From assembly GCA_963921195.1 (NCBI GenBank), contig OY992540.1, positions 193,348,692 to 193,412,691 of the forward strand: 64,000 bases of DNA, in the 5' to 3' direction. The notes beneath the pieces were generated by a model that searched no databases, had not been told where the DNA came from, and saw nothing but the letters and a program-made list of their open reading frames with translations. Shown here piece after piece: positions 1-10,275 of the stretch (position 1 is its first letter; each line of letters opens with the position of its first letter). A program made the translations under genes and the position numbers. Origin of the DNA: Pegoplata infirma (taxonomy: Eukaryota; Arthropoda; Insecta; Diptera; Anthomyiidae).

Positions 1-99
1 TTGGAACACAAAAAACGGTTCTTAAATTTGCACTAATAGGCGTGGGATAGCTAACCAGTTTTCGATTTTGATTCGCGATACCCTCTAATTTTTATAGGT

Positions 100-320
100 T
101 CGAAAAAGCAAGCATGAGCCAAAAAATGAGGGCGGTGGGGTGGTCTGAAACGCCCCTGGAGGGGTGCAATGTGAGACGAACCTCCAATAATTTTCTGCCC
201 CCAACATTTTTCGTGAACATACCTAACCCCTATTTCCACTTCCTAAGGGGGCTCCCATACAAAACATTTTTAAAAAATTTGTTCCTACCATTCTAACTTA
301 CCCTAAAGTGCCCCTAGTGG
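100..320. repeat. Fragment of an interspersed repeat related to 39154-39417
   Basis: The text around 190-270 (Ccctatttccacttcctaag, then ctcccatacaaa) recurs, diverged, in the foldback repeat at 39154-39417 (catacctacgccctatctcc, then ctcccatacaaa). Both copies also have a gaggggt motif facing a bipartite GC-richer stretch. This copy looks like one decayed arm. The short open frames across it have no recognisable domain and are treated as chance. Confidence 0.4.
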
Positions 321-539
321 AGCCAAATGTATGACCGACCTCCATTATTTTATTAATTCCAACATTCATAGTAAATTAATTTAAGCACTTATAGCTTTTC
401 TTTTCTTAAACCAAATGATTTTTTTTTTGTTTTAGATATAAGTTTTGTGTTTTTCAATATATACCTGTATTAATTGAATTTAATAAATTTATGACTTTTT
501 TAACCTAAATTATTTGTTTGAATTTAATTTAAACATGCA

Positions 540-1060
540 CAGAACAAAATAAAAAAAATATTTGAGTAAATTTTTAATACTATTGAGTAAAAAATTACTC
601 AATTTTGCACCAGTAAATGATTTAATAGTACTGAGTAAATTTTTAATAAAAATTTATCAAATGTTTAAAAAAAAATTTAGTAAACTTTTAATTGACACAA
701 TTAAAAATTTACTCAAAATTTATCTATTAATTTTTTTTAAAAGTTTAAAAAAGTTTTAATTTTTTTTACAAAAAAAAAAAACAAAAACCTTGTTTTTTCA
801 AACCTTACCAAACATATTTATGTCTCAAAGACATAGGAAAATTTTATAAAGACGATTACAAACTTTCATATACATATACAAAAAACTATAAACTTAACGA
901 GAATTCAAAAAACTATGAGAGTTAAAAAAAAAATTAAAAAAAATATTAAATTTTTATTAAATTATTTACTTAAATTGTTTTTAAAATGTTTGAGTAAATT
1001 TTTAATTGCGTCAATTAAAAAATTACTCAATTTATCTTTTTAAACTTGAACAAGTGATTA
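540..1060. repeat. AT-rich repeat built from GAGTAAATTTTTAATT units
   Basis: The motif GAGTAAATTTTTAAT and its reverse complement recur at about 563, 580, 632, 690, 992 and 1010, often as facing pairs around a short spacer (for example at 992-1030). This is the look of subterminal inverted motifs of a non-autonomous DNA transposon. No clean termini or target duplication were found, so element limits are not given. Confidence 0.35.
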
Positions 1061-1367
1061 CTCAAATTTGTTTCCTCCATATTTTTTTCTGTGTGTGTTC
1101 AATTTGTTTTACATACTACAAGCAACATCTTAAATCGAACCAACCATTCCGTTATTGGCGGTATATCGCGGATATCGCCTTAGCTATGTATGATACGGCC
1201 TTACATTTCTATACCGCTATTTTTTGTTTTTTAAGATAAGTCCCCCTTTATCCCGTTTTTTAGGCTTTTGGAATATAAAGTACACTTTATAGTTTTCAAA
1301 TAATGTTTTGCCTAATATGCCATTTAAGTACAAAATCCAGATAAATTCTAACAAGTTTAACATGCTT

Positions 1368-1660
1368 ATACCATATTCGCATACAATGTTTAAAACATCG
1401 TTTAACTTTTGTGTTTAAAATTAAACGAAAGTGTTCGCATTGCCAGTAGTTTAAAAAAGCATTCGCTACTCTTCTGGTTCGTTTAGCAGCGGCTGTTTTT
1501 TTGATGACAACTTAACACAGGGTTGTTATTTTGTGTTTCCAAGATGTTTTGGAAATGTTTTGGAGATGTTTTCGAGATGTTTAAAATTAAACTATGTTTT
1601 GTTTTAAATGTATGGGAAAACACATGTTTAAATTTAAACATGCCAATGTGAATATGGTAT
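1368..1660. mobile_element. MITE-like element with ATACCATATTCGCA termini
   Basis: The left end reads ATACCATATTCGCA and the right end TGTGAATATGGTAT, its near inverse, 293 bp apart. Inside, short inverted motifs around gtttaaaac/ tttaaacat are repeated. There is no coding capacity. The hAT element at 1694 lies just downstream. Superfamily is not determined because no convincing target duplication is visible. Confidence 0.5.
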
Positions 1661-1693
1661 TAGACACGTTCTTTGCACACTTTTATTTGATAT

Positions 1694-2458
1694 TAGGGTT
1701 GCCAGAATTTTATTTCGAAAGTGCGGGACAAACTCCCAAAAATTACAAAAATGGCGGGGTTTTAAAAATTTTCACGGGACAAAAATATTTTTATGAAAAA
1801 AAAACCGGAAAAATTAAGCAGCATTTTGTCGAGTTTTATTGTTTTAAATAGAAACTACCAACCTCTAGTGCATTTTGAAATAGAAAAAGTGTTTTTGTTT
1901 TTCAAAAACATTTTTTCGCGCTGCTTTAGAGACTAATTTAGCTAAAGTAAGTACAACGCTGGACCAGAATTACTGGATGGAAATTTTATAAATATTTTTC
2001 CCGGAATGTACTCTATATTGTGCAACTTTTGGCGTACATTTTTTGAAAAATATTTTTTTTTTCAAGCAAACACTAAGATTGCAAACTTTTTTGTTATACA
2101 CAATTCACACCTGAGGTGAAATCTCGATCAAACAAGATTTCGATCATATGGTTGTGTATAAAATGATGCAGACCATATGATCGAAATCTCGTCGAAAAAG
2201 ATTTCACCTCAGGTGTGAATAGGCTATTATTTTTTCCTTAAAAAGGTTCTAAACCCACATCATTTGGGTGGCAAGATAAAACCAATTTTACAAAAGCTTA
2301 CAAATAAGCCTTTAAAAAACTTGGGCTTTTAAAGTAAAAAATAATTGTTGTTAAAAAAAATTGCAAAAAAGCGGGAATATGGAATCCCGCGCGGGACGCG
2401 GGAATCGGTTATGAAAAGCGGGACAATCCCGCCAAACACGGGACGTCTGGCATCCCTA
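1694..2458. mobile_element. Non-autonomous hAT-like element, TSD TTTGATAT
   Basis: The ends are inverted (TAGGGTTGCCAG at left, CTGGCATCCCTA at right) and the element is flanked by a perfect 8-bp direct repeat, TTTGATAT, at 1686-1693 and 2459-2466. An 8-bp duplication with TAGGG-type ends is typical of the hAT superfamily. Subterminal GCGGGA/TCCCGC motifs are repeated near both ends. It is 765 bp long with no transposase, so it would depend on one elsewhere. A second, interrupted relative starts at 62187. Confidence 0.8.
2103..2220. mobile_element. Small foldback element nested in the hAT
   Basis: A nearly perfect inverted repeat: ATTCACACCTGAGGTG on the left matches CACCTCAGGTGTGAAT on the right, and pairing continues through the ATCTCGATCA/TGATCGAAATCTC segment almost to the centre near 2165. 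The 118-bp unit sits inside the hAT at 1694-2458 and is therefore younger than it. Confidence 0.65.
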
Positions 2459-2466
2459 TTTGATAT

Positions 2467-3430
2467 GCAACATGACTAGGTTACTTTTCATAAAAAATTA
2501 GGTTTCAGTGGTGGAAAAACGCTCCCCGTTTCAATTGTGATTAATCGCATAAAAGAAAAAACTTAAAAATTACCGTTTCTTCCCCCCTCTTTCACCCCCT
2601 AATAAAATATGTGTCTACGAAAAATGTAAGAAGAAGATCGAAAATAAATTTCTTATTAATGTCCAGAATAAGTATAAATATGAAGCTTTCTTGTGTACCG
2701 TTTTGAAACCAATGATATAACATGGATAATATGATGTAATTAGTTGAGAACTTAGCATTAATAATTTCCAATTTTAAAGACACAAATTTTTGGACTTTTG
2801 TCCAGCTAGATTTTGATTTGGAACCAATGTGCGGCGGCCAACACCTTTCTAACGACGTATTGCAAATTAAAATCGGACAAAAATGGTCAAGTTATTTAAA
2901 TTTTTATTAAAATCGAATTGAAAAGCATCAAAAACTGACCTAAACGTTTCGTTTAGTCAAGTCTATCGTCAGATTTTTAAAATATTTTAATGCACAACTA
3001 ATGAATTTCTAAATATCTATTATATTCGGTCATGCATTGGACAAAAAAAAAAAATCCGAATTGAAAAATACCTTTTATTTTGGACCCTTTTTTGACGCGG
3101 TTTAGCTCACGGGAGATAATCGCTAGAGACGAAAGATTTTGGAAATCTTCATAAAACATGACAAAGTTAATTTTGCGGGGGGTACATCAACAACATTTTT
3201 TTGAGTCGTTCTAATGTACATACACACATACATATGAATAATTAATTAATTTTTTTCTTTAATATACTGCTATTCTAAAATTGTCTGCTTTTTACAAATT
3301 TCTAATAATTTTTTGTTTTTTAATTTTGCATATATTTTTTTAATTCATTTTCCTATACTTTTCTAATTTTTCCCCTTATATTTAAGATTTTTTTCAGTAT
3401 TTTTTTCTGTTATAATACCATATTGGAATG
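2467..3430. other. AT-rich DNA without a recognised feature
   Basis: No domain-bearing frame, clear inverted repeat or known repeat was found. The open frame on the minus strand at 2592-2783 has no recognisable motif and the composition of bulk AT-rich DNA. Confidence 0.5.
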
Positions 3431-3439
3431 TAATAATTT

Positions 3440-4140
3440 TTTAAATGAAATGTAGTGTGTATGTAAAAGAAAAACTAAATAAATTTCGAAAGAATGATAA
3501 ATAAAATTCATTCATTCTTTCTTTATCATTCATTCATATCATGATAAATTTATCACGATATTTTGCTTATAACTTTTCATTTCATGATAAACGATAAGAA
3601 TTCTTCGTTTCACGAAAAAGAAACGAAGTTTTTTTCTTCTAACTTAAACTCACCGTCTGAAAAAGAAGGAAAAAAAAAGCAAACCACATCTCATGTTCAT
3701 GAAACGATAAACAGGTTTTTTTTCTCAACTGAAACGAAATGAAGATGAACAAAATACATTGTGTTCAATTTCATGACAACGAAAAAAAAAAACATCAAAC
3801 GTTGTTCAATATTCTTTAATGGTGAAAGAAAGAACAAAAATGAACAGATCGTGGTGATAAAATACGTACTCTGGAAATAAGTCCCAACATTAATAAAATA
3901 ACTCACAATGCTAAAAAAGAAATAAAATAACTCCCAAAATAATTTCTGGGGGAGTTATTTTATTTGGGAGTTGTTTCAGTATGAACAAACTTTCAACAAA
4001 AATTGTGAAATAAATCCCCAAGCTCTGGGGCTTATTTCATAATGAAATAAGTCCCAATTCGTATGGAAAAATTTTGGGAGTTATTGCATTTTATTTTGGG
4101 AGTTATTTCATTTGGGAGTTATTTCACAGTACCGTGCCTT
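3440..4140. repeat. Low-complexity and inverted-motif region
   Basis: 3480-3620 is dominated by ATTCATTCATTC and CATGATAAA motifs in both orientations. From 3870 to 4130 the motif TGGGAGTTATTT and its inverse AAATAACTCCC recur at least six times in alternating orientation, with ATGAAATAAGTCCC interspersed. This resembles the ends of degenerate foldback elements. No coding content is seen. Confidence 0.4.
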
Positions 4141-4270
4141 CCTTCAACCGGTTAAAGTTTGCAATCGTAGTGTATTTTGTAAAAAAAAAATGGTGTCAAA
4201 ATTTGCGGAATGTGGAGTACATTAAGGGAAAAATATTTGCATGATAAAATTTAATCCATTTATTGATTTT

Positions 4271-4809
4271 TATACCCTCCAACTACAGTATGGGGGTATA
4301 CTCACTTTGTCATTCCGTGTGTAACGCATCAAAATATCGGTCTAGGACCCCATAAAGTATATATATTTATGATCAGTGATCGATTCTAAGACATTCTAGC
4401 GATGTCCGTCCGTCCGTCCGTCCGTCTGTCTGTCCGTCCGTCTGTCCGTCTGTCCGTCTGTAGTTAACACGATGCAGTCCAAAATAAAAGAGCTAGACTC
4501 CCGACATTTGGCACAAATATGTCTTATATTAATAGACAGGTTAAGTTCGTAAATGAGCAAAATCGGACCAGGGGGAAAAAAGTTCCCCCTTAAAGAACTA
4601 AACCAACCTCTGAAAAAATACACTTTTGTACATGTTTTTTTGTATTTTGGTTAAATAAATGAAACATTTGTTATATTTATCGGGATGGGAAGGTGCTGTC
4701 AACATCCCCCACCGACCCCCACCCCCCCCCCAAAAAACGCACCTGACATTTTTTACATTTTGGAGGGTATAAAAGATTCGGCACAGCCGAATTTAACACT
4801 CTCACTTGT
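4271..4809 (+). mobile_element. Mini-me-like repeat, copy 1
   Basis: It begins TATACCCTCCAACTACAGTA and ends with GGAGGGTATAAAAGATTCGG, GCACAGCCGAATTTAACACT, then TCACTTG. The body contains the conserved TATATATTTATGATCAG core, followed by a (GTCY)n tract at 4404-4460. Established knowledge: dipteran mini-me elements are defined by a short conserved core between a TA-rich and a (GTCY)n tract. The copy at 8921-9624 is its reverse-oriented relative and shares the body, including TCGTAAATGAGCAAAATCGG. Confidence 0.7.
4404..4460 (+). repeat. (GTCY)n microsatellite
   Basis: A run of GTCC and GTCT tetranucleotides within the mini-me-like repeat. The open frame reading through it on the minus strand (RRTDRQTDGRTDG-type) is a product of the repeat and not a gene. 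Confidence 0.9.
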
Positions 4810-5157
4810 TTTTTTTAAAAACCTGCGAAAAAAAATTTTTTTCGATTTTTTTTAAGTGGCTTAAAATCGTACTAAAAGAACTAGGACGATTTAAAGTATC
4901 CTTTTGAACTTGCTAAAGTAACATCCCTTCAGTATAAAAAATTTTAAGTTCAATATTATCAAAAACTTCGATTTTATTATTCTTAAAACGCACTGATGGA
5001 CCAAAATTATTCCATTAAAACTTTTTAAATATTTTTCCCTTAATGTACTCAACATTCTGCGAATTTTGACACCAATATTTTTTGCTATTACTAAGCGAAA
5101 TTCCAAAAATTGGCAATTTTCGGGACAGGCTACTAAGCAGTATGCCGCCAAGATTGC

Positions 5158-5858
5158 CAGGCAGAGTTTCTGGCAATGATGAAATTGGCTGATTGGTTGA
5201 GTTGCAATATCTAGTCTACAACCACAGTCTACATATATTCTTACAGTCAAGCCACGATCAAGTCCCCCGAGTCAATGTTTGTAAAAACGATATCTGCCCT
5301 TAACTGCCACACGTCGTTAAATGAGATGGCCAAGCAGTTTGACATACGATTCATATCGGTCCCCGGACACAGAGACATTTCAGGGAATGGCAAAGCCGAT
5401 GAGCTTGCAAGACTAGGAACTACCTTACAGGCTCAATCAGAATTGGAATGTGTTGGTATTCCTCTAGAAACTTGCAGGCAAAATTTAGGGCTTTGGTCCG
5501 CGTCGGAGACTAATCAGTGATGGGCACATGGGTGGACGTGTGAGACTACACGACTGATTTGGCCTTCTCTTAATCAGGGGTGCACAAGTGAGCTGATATC
5601 GCTTCCAAGAGGAGGTCTTATAGGGAAGCACGCTGAGCAGTTAAATGTACCGTCGAATGACTTTTGCCGGAGTTGCATGGATGAAGAGGAGTTGGAAACA
5701 ATCGAACACTTTATTTGCCATTTCCCGGCACTTCTAGCCAGAGACTTGCTTCACTTGGATCCAGGGAGCTGTACGATGTTTCTGATTTGTCGGATGTCAA
5801 AATTCAATATCTAAGGGGTTTCATAAGAAGCTCAAATTGGTTTAACTACAGGGACTAG
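5158..5858 (+). pseudogene. 3' fragment of a non-LTR retrotransposon (RNase H and C-terminus)
   Basis: The frame from 5158 opens with QAEFLAMMKLADWL, the start of the second strand-helix block of an RNase H domain, hits a stop near 5212, resumes with YSQATIKSPESM (a decayed SDSQAAIKSLES) and continues to VPGHRDISGNGKADELA, the classic RNase H finishing motif. TGA at 5518-5520 interrupts it. Beyond lies a zinc-finger-like CRSCMDEEELETIEHFICH block; after a frameshift near 5760 the C-terminus ends VKIQYLRGFIRSSNWFNYRD and stops at 5856. The order RT, RNase H, CCHC-like tail is that of RNase-H-bearing LINE clades (I, LOA, R1 and relatives); the exact clade is not settled. It is 5'-truncated and dead. 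The tail to about 5955 ends in a CCTTACCTAACC motif. Confidence 0.75.
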
Positions 5859-5959
5859 TAGGGAAACCTATTACGGTCCCGTGGTATCACAATGAACCTC
5901 AGAGTCTACGTGTGTTGACGTAAAATGTCAGCAGCCACCTCCAACCTTACCTAACCAAT

Positions 5960-6172
5960 CAGAATGTCATTAAGGGCCATGTAATTTAATATTTCATTGA
6001 TCTTAGAAGCTAGTCCATTACAATTGAATTGCATAATTTTGAAGGATAAGGTAGAAAACTGATTATATTCATTGGAGTCATTTCGGATCATAGATCCAAT
6101 CTTCAGTGGGAACGTGAACCCTGTAGTTATCAACCACAAATAATTAACTTCTTCACCGAAACAAATTATCAA
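5960..6172 (-). pseudogene. LINE endonuclease N-terminal fragment
   Basis: On the minus strand the frame reads KIMQFNCNGLASKINEILNY, the opening strand of an apurinic-type endonuclease domain (usual pattern: hydrophobic, Q-W/F-N-x-N-G, then a helix), and breaks off at MALNDILIG. The residues before it (6060-6170) would be the end of ORF1 or the linker. It lies tail-to-tail with the RNase H fragment at 5158-5858, so these are two separate LINE relics of opposite orientation. No intact ORF remains. Confidence 0.55.
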
Positions 6173-6271
6173 AAAATGCGGACTTTAATTCCGATTTAAT
6201 ATTTTTCGGAATTTAGTATTACTGGTAACAAAGTACCAGGCGGATATGCTAGTATTTTATAAAAAAAAAAA

Positions 6272-6857
6272 CTTAGCCTGTGTTGTCACTTGATTTTTTT
6301 CAGATTTTCTCATTGTACAACAATTATTATTTCTCAGAAATAATTAATATGGACTTAAAAATTCAGTTATAAAATATACAGTCCAACAATATATAAACAC
6401 AATTAATACACAACTCATAAGATACATTGCAATTTAGTAATATTTCTAAGAATTAGAAATATGAAACAAAAATTCAAACCTAACGGACATTTTTCAAGAT
6501 TTGAAAAGTCCTACTAAGGGTTAACAATGGGAAAAATACAACTCTGTTAAAAAGTTAAGATGGATTAAGTTTCTGCCAAATGAATACAACACGAATTAAT
6601 GGTGAATAGGGGTTATTCAACACAAAGAGGAGTAATTCCAATTCTTAATTTCTTCAAAAGTTTCATTTAAATGGCTAATTTTAATCTGACACCCATTAAG
6701 TGTGTGGCAATCGAAGGACTGCTGATGATGGAAGGGTGGCATCTTCCGAAAGCTGTCGACATCTCCACTTAGCCTGTGTTGTCACTTGATTTTTTTCAGA
6801 TTTTCTCATTGTACAACAATTATTATTTCTCAGAAATAATTAATATGGACTTAAACC
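6272..6857. repeat. Pair of ~87-bp direct repeats, ~410 bp apart
   Basis: The segment starting ACTTAGCCTGTGTTGTCACT is present at about 6271-6358 and again at 6769-6856, almost identical, through ATTAATATGGACTTAAA. After it the second copy has an additional CCGAACTAAATA before AAAATTCAGTT. The interval is AT-rich with no coding signature. It may be a segmental duplication or short terminal repeats of an unknown element. Confidence 0.6.
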
Positions 6858-6879
6858 GAACTAAATAAAAATTCAGTTA

Positions 6880-7700
6880 AAAAAAAAAAACTTAATTTAG
6901 TTCTATAGCAGAGACTAGAGTGTATTTCTGTCAAAGGAATTTTCTTCGTATCGTGCCCCTGTCTGGGCGCCATTTTTTTGAAAATTCTCTTAATCAATTT
7001 TTTCCGAATTGCCAACATTTAGTGCTGATATTCCCGTAATATTTTCCCCATTCCATATGTATGAATATATTATTTCCAATCCACTCTAATATAAATTATA
7101 TTTGTCAGTTAGGTTTTCATCATCAGCTCATCATCTTCTACATCATCATACTTCATTGTTCATTATTATTAAGTCCTTTAATTTTCTTGCTACTGTGAAG
7201 TTTCTTTTTTTTCAATATAGTGGTGGCAACCCTTAATATTAAAAATAATACTAGTATCTTGCTGTTTAGATCTCTTGGATTTCAAATATTTCGAGTGTTA
7301 TGTTAGTTGTGCCAAGGCATGTGTGTGTATGTACGAGTATTCCAAGTGTCGTTTCAAGTGGATGATAAACCAATTTGTTAAATACTCGTTACGAAATTAG
7401 TGTGAATAATAGGATTATTATCAAGTTGAAGGGTGCAATTTTTGTTAATTTTTAATATGCTGCTGTTTGATGATGATTTGAAAATTTTTAAAAAATTCTA
7501 AAAATGGTGGTTGTATAATAACATTTTTTTTTTATTTTCCAAATCGAAAGTCATACAGTTGTAACATATTTGCTAGAGCAACTAATTTCATGGAACTGCA
7601 TGTTTACCCCGAAATTTGTTGCTTTCGTTTGTCCGGCTGATTAGAGGCCTTGTTTATCAGTTTCATTCCGATGTGATTATACCAGCAGAAATTTTGCTGA
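6880..7700. other. AT-rich DNA without a recognised feature
   Basis: Includes a CATCATC/TTCTACATCATCAT-rich patch near 7110-7160 and otherwise unique-looking sequence. No domain-bearing frame or clear repeat was found. Confidence 0.4.
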
Positions 7701-7725
7701 ATTGGAACAGGTTTTGAAAAGAAAT

Positions 7726-7989
7726 CACACAGAAAAAAAAATGTTTGCAATGAACGACTTTCATAGTATTTATGAACAAATTCCTACAATTTATTAACTT
7801 TTTCATAATACTTATCAACTTTTTCATAGTATTTATGAAAAATGTTAAGTAGTTCTTAAATTTTACATGTTATGATTTATTCATAAATATTATAAAAAAG
7901 TTTATAATTACTCTGAAAAAGTTAATAAGTTGTATAAATTTGCTCATAAATACTATAAAAGTCGTTCATTGGAAATTTTTTTTTGTGTG
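7726..7989. mobile_element. Foldback MITE with CACACAGAAAAA termini
   Basis: The left end CACACAGAAAAAAAA, then a GAACGACTTTCATAGTATTT arm, is matched at the right by ACTATAAAAGTCGTTC, then TTTTTTTTTGTGTG. TTTTTCATA and TATGAAAAA motifs alternate through the whole 264 bp, so it can fold on itself. It has no coding capacity. Confidence 0.6.
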
Positions 7990-8094
7990 CACAAGCCAAA
8001 GAGTGCATCCAAACCACCTGGACTCATGATTCCAGTGGGTGATGTCGCAGTTTAGAGCTCTATTTAATTGCACAGTGAAATCATTTGTCTTTTC

Positions 8095-8300
8095 CCCGCT
8101 GCACAGTAGTTTATTTTTGATTTTTTTTTAAATAGTTCCGCCATTCAGTAAGTACTGGACCGATTGCTGTGAGTTTTGTACCGGTTATAGCTAACGCAAC
8201 TTCTTGATTTTAAGTTTAGACGGTAAAACCCACATGTCCTATATCGGCACTACAAGGGGCCCATAAATTAGGAACTTTAAATGCTTGACATATTGTTGTT
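8095..8300. mobile_element. Fragment of the CACAGTG element family
   Basis: TTATTTTT, then CATTCAGTAAGTACTGGACC, GATTG, then CCCACATGTCCTATA and GGCACTACAAGGGGCCCATA, match the interior of the intact copies at 17109-18314 and 35686-36312. Neither terminus is preserved. Confidence 0.5.
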
Positions 8301-8431
8301 TATTACACTGTACAACAATTTCAAACCTTTTCCAAAATTACGGGGTTTCGACGACTGATTCTGGTATAGCAGACCAAACAAGAGTATACGTTTGTCGCCA
8401 ATTTGAAAGATCTCATCGGAGTTTTATTTGA

Positions 8432-8452
8432 GGGGGGGGGGGGGGGGGGGGG
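8432..8452 (+). repeat. Uninterrupted G21 homopolymer
   Basis: Twenty-one consecutive G residues in an otherwise AT-rich region, followed closely by a T-rich run at 8465-8483. The length should be regarded as approximate because such runs are error-prone in sequencing. Confidence 0.9.
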
Positions 8453-8920
8453 CTAAAATTATTATTATTTTTTTTTTTTTTTTATTTGTTTATTAAAGTC
8501 TATGGAATAATCCTTACAGACTCTTTTGGTCGGTTATTGCGGCATATTGGTATATGAGACTAATGTTTTCTTTACATCTTAGGTGTAAGGTATGCTCAGC
8601 AGCTTTTTAAAAAATTAGAGTTGTCAAATATTCACCTATTTCAAAAACCGATTTTCGAATACTTCCAAAAACCGCCTTTTATAAAAATCGGTTTTTCGGT
8701 TTTGTAACTAAAAACAAGTTCGAATTTTAAATTATTTATTTGATAAAAAAGTAAAAGAAAACAATAAAAAAGGAAAACAAAACAAGCAATTTGTACATAC
8801 GTCAGAATAAAGATGGGCGCATGAGCAGATTAGTGCGTGATTAACGCGTGAGTGTGACTGAAACTTAACTAACTCAAGTCATTGTGAGTGAGTGAATGAG
8901 TGAGTGAGTGTGAATGAAAA

Positions 8921-9624
8921 ACAAGTAAGAGTGTTAAATTCGGCTGTGCCGAATCTGTTATACCCTCCAACATGCAAAAAAAAAAAAAATGCAGGGGCGT
9001 TTTTTTTGAAGGGGGAGGGGGGGGTCATGGGGTCGGTAGTGGTAATTGGGGGGCAAATTTCTCCTCGAATATGTGTTTAAAAATCCATTCTTATGCTTTT
9101 TGCACTAAAGGAATACAAGATTATCATTATTTAAAAAAAATGTTTTATTCCACGCCCATAAAAGGGGGGCGGACCAAAAAAAGGGCATTTCTAATTCTCT
9201 GGGCCCAAATGCAGGACTTTGAACTCATTGGGGCATAAAAATGTTGCATTTGTTAAACAAAAACACAAAAAAAAACATGTAAAAATATGGTATTTTGCAG
9301 AGGTCGGTTTAGTTCTTCAAGGGGGAAGTTTTTTCCGCCTGGTCCGATTTTGCTCATTTACGAACTTAACCTGCCTAGGAACATAAGACATATTCGTGAC
9401 AAATGTCGGGAGTCTAGCTCTTTTATTTTGGACTGCGTCGTGTTAACTACAGACGGACAGACGGACGGACAGACGGACGGACGGACATCGCTAGAATGTC
9501 TTAGAATCGATCACTGATCATAAATATATATACTTTATGGGGTCCTAGACTGATATTTTGATGCGTTACACACGGAATGACAAAGTGAGTATACCCCCAT
9601 ACCGTAGTTGGAGCGTATAAAAAT
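8921..9624 (-). mobile_element. Mini-me-like repeat, copy 2 (reverse)
   Basis: It starts ACAAGTAAGAGTGTTAAATT, CGGCTGTGCCGAATC and TATACCCTCCAAC, and ends in a diverged GTATACCCCCATACCGTAGT, TGGAGCGTATAAAAATT. Its body is the reverse complement of copy 1, with a (GACR)n tract at 9451-9487 and the ACTTTATGGGGTCCTAGAC segment. Inserted in GTGAGTG-rich repeat sequence. Confidence 0.7.
9451..9487 (-). repeat. (GACR)n microsatellite
   Basis: Tandem GACG/GACA tetranucleotides, the reverse-strand form of the (GTCY)n tract of mini-me-like repeats. Confidence 0.85.
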
Positions 9625-10183
9625 TGAGTGAATGTGCCTGAGCAAGATTTTTGCGTCAGTGTATTTTCTCTTCATATTTCCTTTCGTCCCAAAAAAAGCA
9701 AATAAATCCCGAAAAACAAAAAAAAAACAAGAGTTTCGTGACTGTGAGTGAACGTGAGTATGAATAAATGTGATGTGAGTATAGCTTGTGTGAGTGCACG
9801 TGAGTGTGAGTTGTCTTAAATTTACTTACGTGATTGTGAGTAGAAAAAATTATTTCCGTGATTGGAAAATTATTGTCGGAAGCGTGAATGAGTGTGAGTC
9901 AAGATGATTACTAAAAAATTACATTGAATGCAAAATAACGAAAATATTAAATAGTATATGAAAAACTCGATTATTCGAGACCAAAAAATTCGGTTTCTCG
10001 AATACTTTGAAAACCGGCCTTTTTAAAAAACCGGTTTTTAAAAACCGGAAAAATAAAAAACAAATCGATTTTTTGAATACTTCGGAAATCGGTTTTGACC
10101 ACTTTAGTAAAAAATATTAACGCATCCCCTAAAGAAGGGATGAAATGTTCTACAAAAACATTACTTAAACTAAACTTAACACT

Positions 10184-10275
10184 AGGGCTGTCAAACGGAA
10201 TCAGTTTCTTATAATCCCGGGATTCGGCATTTAAAAACCGAAAAATCCCGGGATTCCGGGGAAAAAGTAAAAGTA
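10184..10275. mobile_element. One end of a hAT-like element
   Basis: The sequence TAGGGCTGTCAAACGG, followed by a palindrome-like pair of ATCCCGGGATTC motifs at about 10216 and 10246, has the form of a hAT terminus with subterminal inverted motifs. The opposite end was not located. Confidence 0.35.

Larger units (their letters stand above)
8621..10110. mobile_element. Decayed hAT-type element with ACCGGTTTTT motifs, carrying nested repeats
   Basis: The left end TAGAGTTGTCAAATATTC faces a degenerate right end near 10090-10105 (TTTTGACCACTTTA). Motifs of the type AAAACCGATTTTCGAATACT occur in inverted orientation near both ends (8645-8700 and 9965-10095). A second decayed element, rich in GTGAGTG (8815-8920 and 9625-9900), and the mini-me copy at 8921-9624 are nested inside. 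No target duplication could be established. Confidence 0.4.

Noticed and set aside
4396..4623. Frame with RTDRQTDGRTDG peptide repeats (also at 9287 and 24724)
   Set aside because: Translation of the (GTCY)n tract of mini-me-like repeats.
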